A DNA stretch of 64,000 bases from Ceratorhiza oryzae-sativae (lineage: Eukaryota; Basidiomycota; Agaricomycetes; Cantharellales; Ceratobasidiaceae). Both the position numbers and the translations under genes were made by a program. A model generated the notes under the pieces. It saw only the letters and a program-made list of their open reading frames with translations. It did no database searches and was not told where the DNA came from. How positions within the stretch are numbered: position 1 is the first letter of the stretch; each line of letters begins with the position of its first letter. Below, piece after piece: positions 11,851 to 23,351 of this stretch. The stretch covers positions 186,001 through 250,000 of the forward strand of contig JARWMV010000247.1 in the NCBI GenBank assembly GCA_030998015.1. Direction: 5' to 3'.

Positions 11851-13135
11851 ATTTGTGAAGTGAGGCTGATGGAAGGCAAGGGCTGAGTGGGTGGCCGGAT
11901 GTTTACGTATAGATATGAATGGCGGAATTGTATAGCGGACCATGAAGTAAAATCAGCTTGTGGCGCCCAAACCCCGTGCTGCGTGAAGAATATTACAATA
12001 TATGCACATTATCCCACTATATATGCGTTCCTAGAACTGACAGGGCTGAATCGTAGCCCGAGTGAAGCCCGCCTACGGCCCGAGGATCATGGTTTATATT
12101 CTTGAATATATCAAAAGGAACAGTAGCAGGGAGATCCATTGAACCGGTTTAAAGCGTGAGCCGCACTTTTGCCAACAAGCTGCTAAAACGTTCGGGCTTT
12201 TGGTATTGAGGGGGCTCGATCCACTATTACTCCATCAAGTAGGGGTGAACCAGAAGATTTCGCATTCTCACTCATGTAATTCTAGATTCTCCATCGTTGG
12301 ATAACAATGGAGGAACCCGTGAGACAGAGCCGTTTGTGCAACTGACACCGGGTTACGCCGGTCAGACCCCGCATATTCCAGATCGGTCGAGTTGGACAGA
12401 ATCATTCACTGCTCAGCCTCGCATGAATTATCAATCATTCATGGATGAATTGCGGCTGGGATCCTCGTTTAAGTGAATGAGACAACATTTGGGCTCGAGC
12501 AGATCGTGGTTGGCTGGTGGAGTTGAACAGCACGTGATAGTGACTTGGTGACTCAGCATACCTATCCCAGCTTTGGCGACAACCAAGGGTCTTCTTACTC
12601 TCAAGGATCACCAACACTAGACCTATTTGTTTAAACCAAAGGCCCTATCATTTAGATATATGCATCATATATTCGTATGGGCCACATATTTCCATTACTA
12701 TAGGGAATCCTAAAATTAGATGCAGCCTCGAGATGTCTTCGCTCGACTTGACAGTTTCTTTCACAATGGTTCTTGGTCGATAGCGGAACTGTCCAAACCA
12801 TCGAGCTCATACTCTCACTCTGTTCAATGCTCGTTCTCCGTGATATCAATTTCATTCATCTCCCGTTGCTCACGCAACGGCTCCGCCTTGCTGCTTCGGC
12901 TATGGTGTGAAGACTATCAGGATCAAGAATGGAGGAACATCGATTTCCGTCGACTTTTGGACAAGCTCCGATGTCATCAATATCAACAGTTCGAGAACGA
13001 ATTCTACAGCAATATATAAGGTGGTTAAGCGGGTGCGTCGACAGAACCAAGTGTGGTCGAGCCCCACTCGCCCTAACTTGCCTATAGGTCTCTAGGACCA
13101 TAACACAGAACTAGTCGTTTCTCCATCATTTCGAA
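11851..13135. other. Long intergenic stretch, nothing recognised
   Basis: About 1.3 kb lies between the NACHT-WD40 relic and the TmpA-like gene. Both strands were read and no family motif, tRNA or clear repeat was found. Overlapping frames of 60-100 codons near 12720-13100 look random. The promoter of the TmpA-like gene must lie at the right end; no clear TATA box is seen. Confidence 0.45.
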
Positions 13136-15354
13136 ATGAGCCAGAGTTCTAGTCCAAAGCTTGACGTCGTAGAGTCTGGGTCTGCGCATGTTCATTTGTG
13201 AGTACCTTTCGCACGGGTTGATACTCCAGTTTGACTAAATGCCTGGGCAGCTCTGATGGCAAAGAGGATACACTTGTCGCCAATACTCCCTCGCACGCAC
13301 AATCCGCTTCCAGGGGAGTCGACCTCGCTGCGGTATCGGAATTACTAAAGGATCAGGGCAGCGCTCGCGAGTACACCATACAAGACAAGGGCAAAGCACC
13401 CATGCGACCGCCGACGGCGACCAAGTTTAACCGAAACACCTTCAAGCCAGCCGGCCGATGGATTCGGTTTCAGATATGGTTCAACACGTACAAGTGAGTG
13501 AGATTTCCTCTCGAATTGGGGTCAGGAGATTGATAGTGGGTAAAGGAAATTCTGGGTGTTTATCGTCACTTTGGAGTTGGCGGGTATGATTGCTGCGGGG
13601 GCGGGCAAGTTTCCGTACGCGCATAATAATACCGGTGGGATTATCATCGGGAATATCCTCGCTGGAGTCGTCGTCCGGAACGAGTTGTTCGGAAGGCTAT
13701 TGTATCTCATCGTTAATACGCTATTCGCCAAGGTGTGTCTGCTGTCCTTCCTGATATTACATTCCTAATATTCGAGCGTTAGTGGACCCCGCTTTGGTGG
13801 CGACTGACCTGCTCCTCTGTTCTTCAACACCTCGGCGGGATCCATTCTGGGTGCTCTGTAGCCGCGATCGGATGGCTCATCTACAACCTGGTCGAACTAT
13901 TCAAGAATCGACATACAGTCTCACCTGGCGTTTTGGCCATGGGCGTCATCGTTTTCGTCGTGGTCACGTTCACGTCAGTGAGCGCTGTGCCCTGGATCCG
14001 GAACACCCATCACAAGTCTGTTTGACAGCTTCTCGGGAATTTTGTGGAATCTGACGTATTCTTCCTGATAGCGTGTTTGAACGAAATCATCGGTTCTTTG
14101 GATGGCTCTGTGAGTTGAGGCGTTGCATTCATTGGGGTCGCAAGCTCACAGCTAAACCAGCCGTCCTCGTCACATGGACGTACATCATCATCGACAACGG
14201 CTACCGAAACTCTCGAACGTGGGGGACCAACAGCTACGCGTTCGCACATCACCAAGAACTCTGGCTTTCTATCTTTATGGCAATTGCGTAGGCTTCGTTC
14301 ACCCAAGTCTCATAAACAATGAGCATCTGACTTCTTGACCCAAGCGTCGTGTTGCCGTGGACGTACACTCGCAAGGTACCCATTCATGTCGAGCTGGTGG
14401 GTTATCCCGGTTATCCCCCCCCCTACTAACCGGACCGGCGCTCACCCTTTTCGCAAACTTGTAGCCATCTCGTAAAGTCGCGGTTCTCCGGTTCGAGAGG
14501 GGGATGCAGCAGGGACTGTTGGGGAGGATCTCTCGTACGGCGTTTTTGGAGTATCATGCGTTTGGGATCATCAGGTATGCGTGCTTGGGTGTCAGGAAGG
14601 GGGGGGGGGTTGAAGCCAAGGCTGATGGGTTGCGCTAGTTCCTCCAAAGACTCGCCATATCATTACATGATATGCGGTGTGCAAGGCGACTTTACGCGTC
14701 AGCTGGTGCTGGACATGCCTAGCCACATTTGGACTCGAGAAGTCAAGGTACGCCGAGACACACTCGTTCGAGATTCCCAGGGATGTTCACAGAGGGTCAG
14801 TTTGCGGGGGTAGGCAACACGTCGACGCTGTACAAACGGGGCATTCGGATTTGCACCGGAACAGGAATCGGAGCGGCCCTATCGACCTGTCTCCAGTCCG
14901 ACCAGTGGTTCCTGATCTGGATAGGTTCGCATTCCTTCTTTCTTTTCTTTTCTTTTTCTTTTCGTTGTTTCGATCAGAACTGAGGCTTTTCTTTGTATTT
15001 TCTAGGATCGGATGTGGAGGCGACGTTTGGACAGACTATTTCGGGTCTGATTCAGCGCGGAGTTGGACACCGTGCGATTTTGTGGGATACGAAAAAGTAT
15101 GGGCGGCCGAATACGATGGAGCTTTTGGCGGAGACGTATACACTGTGGAATGCCGAGGGTGAGTCTCCCGGGATGAAGATCCGTTCGCAGGAGGGCTGAT
15201 GATGAGTAGTGGTGTTTATTACTTCAAACTGGGAGGGTAATAGGGAGATGATGCAAGGTTGCAAGATGCGAGGCATTCCGGCGTTTGGTAAGTGGCATTC
15301 ATATCGTTTGTTCATTACGCTAATTTGGAATTAGGGACGTTGTGGGATTTCTGA
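13136..15354 (+). CDS. TmpA-like integral membrane oxidoreductase
   Basis: This is a multi-exon gene starting MSQSSSPKLDVVESGSAHVH and ending PAFGTLWDF. After a soluble N-terminus comes RWIRFQIWFNTYK, then membrane helices (VFIVTLELAGMIAAGAGKF, GWLIYNLVELF, GVLAMGVIVFVVVTFTSVSA). The motif THHNVFERNHRFFGW follows, then a soluble C-terminal half with HYMICGVQGDFTRQLVLDMP, STLYKRGIRICTGTGIGAA, HRAILWDTKKYGRP and VVFITSNWEGN. That order is the fungal TmpA family: membrane flavoproteins with a ferredoxin-reductase-like nucleotide-binding half, known in Aspergillus for a developmental signalling role. In basidiomycetes relatives are often mislabelled as nonribosomal peptide synthetase 12. All junctions that I followed keep frame, so the gene looks intact. 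The substrate is unknown. Confidence 0.75.
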
Positions 15355-15587
15355 GCTCAAAGTCGGGATGATCGGTTGGGGCGTTTCTCCACACTGTCAG
15401 AATGGTTGGGCGTTTTTGAGATCCATGAATTACAACTGTAGTGTTACTGTTCTAATTACATTATTCGCGTCTCCATGGCCATTGTGGATGTGGGATAGAA
15501 GCCAGGAAGCACGTTGTGATGCTTTTGTATTTGTGATACGGGCGCGACTCGGGGCCAAGAAGAGGCTGAGCGGAGATGAGAGCGGGT

Positions 15588-15977
15588 TCATCCCTTGGCG
15601 ATTTGTTTTGTGAGATTGTCAATGTACATTTGCAAGGTCGCATTCCCCGACGTGAGCTTGTCGACCTCGGCCTGGACCGACTGGACGCGCCCGACGAGGG
15701 CTAGTTGCGAGTGAGAAGAGGGCGATAGGGCATCAGATGGAGCTTACTGCGGAGATCTTCCTGTGCCGCGAGGATATCTCTGTGCACATCCGGCTTGTCA
15801 GTCACGTCGGTCCATGCCAACGCGCGAGTGGGGCCGGACGTACTTGATCACGGCCTCCTTTCGCATCGCGTCCTTCAGAATGTCGCCAGACGACGCTCGC
15901 TTCGGAGCTGGGGCGCCCCAGCCGCCGCCGAGCTCGTCTTCGTCGTAGCCAAACGGGTTAGACGAGGAAAACGCCAT
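15588..15977 (-). CDS. Short coiled-coil (SCOC/SLO1-type) protein
   Basis: Three exons read MAFSSSNPFGYDEDELGGGW... KDAMRKEAVIK, then DILAAQEDLR, then TLVGRVQSVQAEVDKLTSGN and ATLQMYIDNLTKQIAKG. Both junctions keep phase (AA/A and A/CC). The C-terminal heptad repeat ending in LQ-YIDNL matches the SCOCO domain of the Golgi-associated short coiled-coil proteins that bind Arl-type GTPases and regulate autophagy and trafficking. The length of about 90 residues fits. It lies convergent to the TmpA-like gene and divergent from CYP-1, with about 220 bp between the two start codons. Confidence 0.72.
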
Positions 15978-16155
15978 CGTGGTCGAGAGGGATGTGAGCA
16001 GGGGTCATCGAGTCACGTGTGCCTGTGACCCACTGGCATCTCGCTGTGGACGATGCGGCCGGCCTGTGGGGAGTGTTGCCGAATAGGCTTGCCACGCTGG
16101 AGAAGCTTGGCTTCTGCCCCTTTTCCACGAGCACATGGACGACCTCCGAGCCCAG

Positions 16156-16163
16156 TATATATA
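16156..16163 (+). promoter_or_regulatory. TATA box, CYP-1
   Basis: TATATATA lies about 40 bp before the probable CYP-1 start codon at 16198. Confidence 0.4.
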
Positions 16164-16197
16164 CGCCCGCTGCTCCACCGTGCCACGCCCAGGGCAT

Positions 16198-18558
16198 CAT
16201 GGGCGGCGCAAACTCTCCCCGGGGGTCTCCTACCTCCTCGCCACCGTTCCGGGTCTATTGGCCCCACCCGCTGTCGTCTACCTCGCGCTGTCGTTTATCT
16301 CGCACCACGACCAGCACGCCTGGGTACAGCACATCGAAACCAGATTCCAACGAATCGTCGCCATCGCGTCATCCTCGCCCTCTATTCATCCTATAAAAGT
16401 GTCACCCGGAGTATCGCCAGACGGCAAGACAGGAGGTCTTTGGGACCGGATGTGTAGAGGCCCCGCGCGTCAAGACCAAGCTTCCCTGGAACTTGGATTT
16501 TATTCAAGACGGCATTCGCGCTCGCAAGACGGGTGAGTTGCTCCCGTCCCATTTCCGCTTCCCTCCTAAATCCTGTTAGAATACATTGGCGATGCGTTTC
16601 TCAAGTACTTTGAGACCCTTGGAAACACATTTAATCTCAATCTATTTGGTGCCGATCAGGCAAGTGCGAGATCCGTCGCTCCCGATCCCATCAACGGCTA
16701 ATTCTCCCCCAGTTGTTTACCTGTGATCCCGAGTGCATCAAAGCTGTGCTTAGTACCGAGTTTAATGGTTTCGAAAAGGGTAGGCCAAGCGACCATTCAA
16801 ATACATCATGCTCACACTTGGATAACAGGCGACGTCTTCAAGGCCAAGATGAACTCGGTCCTCGGTGTCGGTGTCTTCAACTCGGACGGCTCCATGTGGC
16901 AACTCCACCGATCCATGACCCGCCCTTACTTTCACCGCGAACGAGTGACCCACGTCGAGCTATTCGCCCAACACTCGGACCTCGCCATCTCCCGCTTGCT
17001 TTCCCGCCTCTCGGAACCCAACTCGCCCGCAGTCGACGTCCAAGACCTCCTCGGCCGATTCACACTCGACTCGGCCACCGAATTCCTCTTTGGCACCTCG
17101 ACCCACTCTCTCAACGCGCCTCTGCCTTATCCGCACGAACCCCCCCAGGACACGAGCTCGACCTTTGCGGCTGCGTTTAATCGTGCACAGGAACAGCTCG
17201 TCATTCGGTTCGGTTTGGCCAAGCTTTGGCCGTTGTTTGAGATGTGGGAAGACAAGACGGACAAGAGTATGCGTGTCATCAACGCGTTTACGGATCCGAT
17301 TTTGGAGGAGCGGTTGAGGATGAAACGGGAGGGAAAGCTCAGGATTCGGGATGGAGAGGAGGACGGAGATACGCTTTTGGATCACTTGGTTGGGTGTACG
17401 ATGGTGAGTTTGTGAGAGGTTGGGTCGAAATAGGCACGGCTAATGGGTTTGGGCGACAGATGAGACGATTATCAAGGATGACTTCTTAATATTCTCATTG
17501 CCGGGAGGGACACGGTACGAACACCCGCCCGGAGCAAATCCAACAATCACTCATCATTTATTAGACCGCAGCGACTTTGACATTTGCATGCTACGCACTC
17601 GCCATGTACCCTGCATGCCACGAAAAGCTCCGAGCCGAGGTTCTAGCCACGTTTGGAACTTCTCAATATCCAAACTTTGAAGAGTTGAGAGGGATGAAGT
17701 ATTTGCGAGCGTTTATCAACGAGGTTCTCCGGTATGTGTATATATGCATATCTTTTGTTTGGTTGTTGAATTAAACTTGCAGATTGTTCCCGCCCGTGCC
17801 GTTCAACGAGCGTACTGCCACCGAGTCGACAGTGTTCAAGAGTGGCGGAAAAAAGTATTATGTTCCCAAGGGGGCTCAGTATGTCTAGTCCGAGACTATC
17901 ATGTTTTTGCCACTAAGTTTTGCTCGGCTCACAGGGTCCCGATTTCGATTCTACATATGCACAGGCGGAAGGATCTCTGGGGTGTATGTGTCCAGCTAGA
18001 TGCCATCGCTTCGTACATTAACTTGGCTTTAGCCGGATGCGGACGAGTTTGACCCCGAACGATGGCTGGACGAGAGGATGAGGAAATACGTGACGCACAA
18101 TCCATTTATTTTCTTGCCATTCAGCGCTGGACCTCGTATTGTAAGCAACCCGTTGTCCAAGCGTTTGTACGTGGAATCTGAACCTGTCTCCCTCATAGTG
18201 TCTGGGACAACAATTTGCATACAAGTACGTCTACAGATCCACCCGCGAGGCGTAGCGCTCATTTTCACCCACAGCGAATCTTCCTACTTCCTCGTCCGAC
18301 TCTTACAACGAGTCGACCAAATAACACTCGCCCCCGACGCTCAACCCCCCAAGTCGTTGCCGCCGCCGCACTGGAAATACGGATCTGGCCGTAAACCTAT
18401 TGAAAGGTTTTGGATGAGGAGTCATTTGACTACGTATGCTGTGGTATGTTTCTTCATCCCCGATGATAATGGGTCTTGTGCTAAACGGGATGTGATAGGG
18501 CGGTCTTTGGGTACGGATGCGGGAAGCGAGTGATGGTAGTGCGAATGTAGCTGCTTGA
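16198..18558 (+). pseudogene. CYP-1: CYP63/CYP52-type P450, frame-broken
   Basis: This is a divergent member of the array downstream. Exons give an N-terminal anchor (YLLATVPGLLAPPAVVYLAL), MTRPYFHRERVTHVELFAQH, the K-helix INEVLR (ExxR), FDPERW, and [16 protein letters not shown] with the haem cysteine at 18199-18201. It ends [19 protein letters not shown]. Frame breaks are seen near 16205-16210, at about 16453 (GPDV then a shifted EAPRVKTKLPW), at the exon end near 17403 (ACGATG where paralogs have ACGGATG) and at about 17487 (before the AGRDT I-helix). All look like single missing bases. The copy lacks the intron that its paralogs have after FNSDG, and one of its introns has a GC donor (16660). 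Either a young pseudogene or a real gene with assembly indels. Confidence 0.7.
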
Positions 18559-19091
18559 GGTACTGAAGTTGGTAAATAGTAAAAATGATTAGAGATGGAA
18601 GAATCATGTGCGAACGATTGGGCTGATTGTTAAGGAATGGTAATTTGCAACGGGCACGTAGGCGGGCGCGCCATACGTTTGCTTGACGACCCCAGCGGGA
18701 TAGGACCGAAAATAGCGACACTAGCCAAAAAGGATCATATGCGAGAGCAAGAAGGTAGATTCTGTTGGAAAGTGGCATTATCCGCCCACCGAACCGTTAC
18801 CCGATATCAACTTCTTGATGGGTTTCGGGCAGAGTTGATCAGGATAGCCAGATATAGTTAGGGGTATGGCTTGAGCTTGGTCATGCTAGGTCGCAAGTTG
18901 GTGATTCGTCAGCCTGGGCGCCCATGCCATGCGTGAGTAATACACTGGTGAGTAATTCGAGTGAAGTTCACAGGCATGTCTGATAAATGCTAGGGTGGGC
19001 AAAAGTATAAAGGTGCTGCTGAAAAAGAAATGGAGTGCATCCACTCAAACTTGGGCAACTTGAATCATTCGATACTTTTACTACAATCACA
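18559..19091. other. Intergenic with TATA box at 19006-19011
   Basis: No coding signal was found. TATAAA at 19006-19011 lies about 80 bp before the ATG of the NmrA-like gene and is probably its core promoter. Confidence 0.45.
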
Positions 19092-20424
19092 ATGTCTACT
19101 CCTCAACACATCTTCATCCTTGGGTAACCTACTTTTTCAAAAGGCATATTTCGTCATTTAACCACCTGGCATGGCAGAGCGACCGGATACATTGGCGGAA
19201 GTCTCCTGGCACCCTTGCTCGCTGCGTACCCATCTTCCATCGTCACCGCTCTTGTGCGCAAGCCCGAGGCCGGAGAGGCCATCAGGACGCTCGCTCCGAC
19301 CAGAATCACCATTGCCCAAGGCTCTCATTCCGACCTCGAGTTGTTGAAGCTGAATCCACCAAGGCCGGTCTCGTCATCAACGTTGCCGACGCGGACGACT
19401 TGTCGCTCACAAAGGCCATCATCAGCGGTCTGGAAAAGAGGGAGAAAAGGGGTGTCTTGCTTCATACCAGGTATGATCTTGATGACTGAAACATCTGGGA
19501 CCGTGGGTGACTAAACCAATTGCGCCATGAGTGGGAGTGGTGTTATCATTGATGGAAACCTTTCTGGCAACTTGTGCGCCAGAGTTCTAAAGTGTGGGAT
19601 GTGAGTGGCCCTTTTGGATTAGGTACTTCCTGCTCATAATTTGTATGCAGGATACAAACACGGCGGAAATTAGGGCAATTCCCGAGGCTGCTCCCCATCG
19701 TAATGTTGATCTAGAGTAAGAATCACGATACTTTGACAAGACAGCATCGACTGACAAAATATGGTTCCCCAGGATCTTCAACGCCCATAACAAGGGGATC
19801 CTTACGGCAGCCGTTATTTGTCCTGGGCTTATTTACGGGTTGGGCACCTGGTCCAGGAAATAAAAAGTCTATCCAAATTCCTAAACTTGTCGAGTGAGTC
19901 AGGTTAGTAGCAATTGCGTCTTATGTGCTGAAGCGTGCCCAGAGTCGCTCTTCGTCGGCGTGCCGTCTCGCACATTGGCGACGGCTCCAACATTTGGATC
20001 AACATTCACGTGAACGATGTGGTCCAACTCTACCTTGTCGTGCTCAAGCATACGTGGACCCAGCATGAGAACGATATCAGGACCGATGCTTATGAAAACT
20101 TTTACTTTGCAAGTTCTAGCGAGGCGTCCATCCACGCAATCACGGAACTGATTGCACCAGTTTTGCACAAAAAGGGTTCGTGCTTTTACGCATATAGTGC
20201 TACGCACCACCTGCTGATACGATTACCAAACAGGTCTTGTTGATAGTCCTCAAGTCCAAAGTGTGACTGTGGAGGAGGAGAAAGAGCTGGCGATGTACTT
20301 GGGGCATACGTCGCGCGCTGTGTCTAAACGAGCTGAAAATCTTGGATGGTCAGCCAAGGAGGAGGATTTGAGCGGGGCGATTGCAAAGGATATTGATGTC
20401 ATATTGGAAGCCTTGTGGAAGTAG
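19092..20424 (+). CDS. NmrA/epimerase-like NAD(P)-binding protein, frame disrupted
   Basis: It begins MSTPQHIFILG and, after an intron, ATGYIGGSLLAPLLAAYPSS, the GxxGxxG Rossmann motif of atypical short-chain dehydrogenases. Later pieces fit the same fold: VINVADADDLSLTKAIISGL, SGSGVIIDGNLSGNL, VWDDTNTAEIRAIPEAAPHR, AAVICPGLIYGLGTG, WINIHVNDVVQLYLVVL and a C-terminal helical part ending LEALWK. Frame breaks of one base occur near 19342, near 19590 and near 19850 (after GLGT). Either the gene is decaying or the assembly has indels. Such proteins bind NAD(P)H and act as reductases or redox sensors. The substrate cannot be deduced. Confidence 0.66.
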
Positions 20425-21066
20425 AAGACCATATATGGAGAAGGATGCATGTACTGTCGAATCAATGTGGTTTGGCATTTTTGAATGTGCGATCCGACAA
20501 CCATTATAGGTATGAGCGAATTCAATCAGCCGAAAGCCAGGGTGAAAATCTTTTTCTCGGCTGTCGGAATATATTTATGCGAATTGGTGACAGCGTACCC
20601 CTTGCGTTTCATAACAGGGGAGGGGTAATGCGGATTTATAATTTATTGTGGTTGGTGCTCTGCATCTCATACAAGTTTAATAGAAAATGCTATTTTCTTC
20701 ACTGGAGACCGTCTTCGGATGTAAAGATGAGTTTATTGGAGCGGGAAATTGGGGTCTGATGAAACAAGCTGGGAGAGATTCGCCGAGGAAGACGAGCCTC
20801 CAAGGGATATTTTTAATTGGGCAGCTGAGGGCAAACGGGTTGGTGCTTTTTTAGTTCACTTTTTCCCTCTAATGACCGTACGTCAATCAAATTAACTCCC
20901 AGACACAGTTCGGTTACGCGCCGAAACGAACAGGCATGACGAGTAATCATGATTTATTATATATGCCCCAGTTGATACTATGAACGATACAAATCAGTGT
21001 GTTTGTAGTGTCCCGCTAATTGCTCAGGCGTGGATTTCCGCTCATCCGTTCCTCTTCGCATATTAT
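20425..21066. other. Intergenic, nothing recognised
   Basis: This stretch lies between the convergent 3' ends of the NmrA-like and lactonase-like genes. Short ORFs show no recognisable motif. Confidence 0.45.
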
Positions 21067-22260
21067 TCATTCCACATCGACCGCCTCTCTGAAATCTCGT
21101 ACAAACTGCCACATCCCGCGCTGCTTATACCCCTTTGCGTCCCAGTCGTTGATTGTCTTCGGAAAGAAATCAACGATGTCAAGCAATGTATCGTCGTGTG
21201 CGATGATTGTCAGAATATTGGGGTGTCCATCCAGCTCTTCTAGCTTGCCCAGAGTTATTTGAGACTCTTCGGCATCATCGTAATATCCTCCTGTAGCGAC
21301 TCTATAAAAGGGGGTGCTCGTAGACCTGTCAGGATGGGCGCTCAACAGTATTGACCCTGGGCAAGGTGGGCCAAACGGTTTGAAAGGATTGGGTGTGATG
21401 TGTTCGGGCAGCGGGAGATATTTGGTTGGTCGTATCTGTCCGGCGTGGTGACATATATCTCCGCCCATAAACACGAACGTATCAGGAGTCGTTCGCGCAA
21501 GACCACAGATGTGACCAACAGCATGGCCAGGGGCATTGGCGAGATAGAAGCTACCATCTCCAAAGTAATCGAGTGCTTGGAATCGTCCCAGGAGCAACTC
21601 GGCATTTAAGTCGAATGATATTTCGATCAACTCGCGACCTTTGCTAGCACGTTAAATTTGTACACCAATAAAAAAGAAACTTGGGACCTTTGTATGCGCT
21701 CTCGAGGATGTGAGCCTCGGGGTTTGTTGGGTAACCTGGGGTCATCGCTTTTATGAAACCGGGGCCGACGGTGAGGGAGGTGGTCGCTGGAAATTGAGAT
21801 GGATCCCCGGTGTGGTCCCAGTGATAGTGAGACCAAATGATTGAGCTAATACTTTCGAGTGGGACGCCGTTCTCGGTCAGAATGTCTGAAACATCCTTCT
21901 CGACATTCACCTGCCGCTCGTTTCCGATAATTCGGTTTGTGACTATCGTGAAATTGACACGTTGGATAGGCTGGTAGGTTTGAGTGTAAAACCGGACCCA
22001 CTGACGGGTGGCCCATTCTTCCAGTTTTTAGGCACACCGAGGTCAAAAAGCAGCTTTTTCCCCGAGGGTTCATGTTCTACGAGGAAACCATATGCAGGAC
22101 AATCGACCACTTCGTACGACACAATCACAGGAACGAAAAATAGGGCGGTTGGTAGCCCCTTGACTCGAGTGGTGGTGTCGATAACGCTGACACGAACCGT
22201 CGACTCGGATGCGGGTATGTTCCAAGCCGGTAACCGAGCCGGTTCAACTGACCGAGGCAT
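21067..22260 (-). CDS. Metallo-beta-lactamase-fold hydrolase, lactonase-like
   Basis: Exon 1 starts MPRSVEPARLPAWNIPASES and includes YGFLVEHEPSGKKLLFDLGV (strand plus metal-site Asp region). The next exons contain SIIWSHYHWDHTGDPSQFP, with the HxHxDH zinc signature, and NAPGHAVGHICGLARTT with a later ligand His. FVFMGGDICHHAGQIRP follows with the bridging Asp region, then LTIIAHDDTL near the end. The fold and motif set match N-acyl-homoserine lactonase-like enzymes, which hydrolyse lactones or related esters with two zinc ions. Introns of about 50-60 bp lie near 21635-21685 and 21913-21960. The last exon ends FREAVDVE. No signal peptide is evident, so the enzyme is probably cytosolic. The substrate is unknown. 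Confidence 0.78.
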
Positions 22261-22301
22261 ATTATAGGATAGTATCAATTACATGCCAACGGAGATAAGC
22301 T

Positions 22302-22307
22302 TATATA
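22302..22307 (-). promoter_or_regulatory. TATA box, lactonase-like gene
   Basis: TATATA on the minus strand lies about 45 bp upstream of the ATG at 22260. Confidence 0.4.
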
Positions 22308-23351
22308 GCAAGCATACAACCACTTGGTGGGGGGACCCTGGTGGGATCACCGCTCCGCCCGGAGCTGGCCTAATTCACACACTCTGCCGTGTGGATGGTT
22401 CCCTGCCTCAGTTAAATATTTTGTATCAGTATTAAAATTCCGATCATGCAGGATATCATCGGCCTCTATCGCACCTGGCATCTTCGCATATAGTGATTGC
22501 GTCTCGAAGACCAAGCTTCTCCTGACAAAGACAGAATAGCACAACCCACGCTCTGAAAATGGTTCAAGGGAAATTGATCCAGAAGCTGAATCCTAGCGGC
22601 AGTATGCTTGTAACGGACTTTGGAATACAGTTTTGAGCACCATTCGGGCAGGAATCAGGTGCGATTACCAACAATAAATATTCGGGAATTACACCTTGCT
22701 TGTAACCGTCGACCCAGCCGACGCTGACGCTGGGGATGGTGCTTTACACGTGTGTATCCAGGTGAATGGATTATTTATAAAATATGAACGATATGGGTTC
22801 TAATCAGACTAACGGTAGCGCGGAGGGTGCGGGTGCGCCGACGTGACCGATCACCTTGAGTAGCGAGCAGGACCCACTGGGTTGAGGTGGTTTCAACAAC
22901 GGAACTTAGAGTCTCTCGTGCGCGATGATAAGTGTGAGGCGTGTTGAATGGAACTAAAAAAAACACGTCGAACACTAAGCAGATCTTGTGCTCGACGCGG
23001 TTGGAAGGAAGCCGGTATGGGTCCCTTGCTGAGACCTAATGGACCCGCGTTGTGAATGCTCGGGCGAGCGCTCGGCTGGCTCTTGTGTCTGCACATATTG
23101 CGTTAGCGCTGCTTTGCGACACAATTCCCACTAGTCCGTCGAATGGAAGATGTTGGTCTCTCTCGAGTCTCGATGAAGAACGTACGACCCTTGCGGTGAG
23201 GTGCTCGTCTACACTGGGGTCGTATTCGCAGTGATGGCGTCTCTTCGCTAGGGGCTGACCGCGATGACGTAAGCGTTGCGCGCATTGGGCACAGCCTGCA
23301 GCCTAACCAGCACAGGATCACGAGGCACAAGCACTGCTCATTTCTACGACC
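22308..23351. other. Intergenic, nothing recognised
   Basis: About 1 kb lies between two divergent genes. I found no coherent frame, RNA gene or repeat. Confidence 0.45.

Noticed and set aside
15905..15935. GGGGCGCCCC palindrome as a CYP-1 regulatory site
   Set aside because: It lies inside the SCOC-like coding exon and does not match the CGG-N11-CCG element.
16960..17385. 141-codon minus-strand frame in CYP-1
   Set aside because: It is antisense shadow of the conserved P450 exon.
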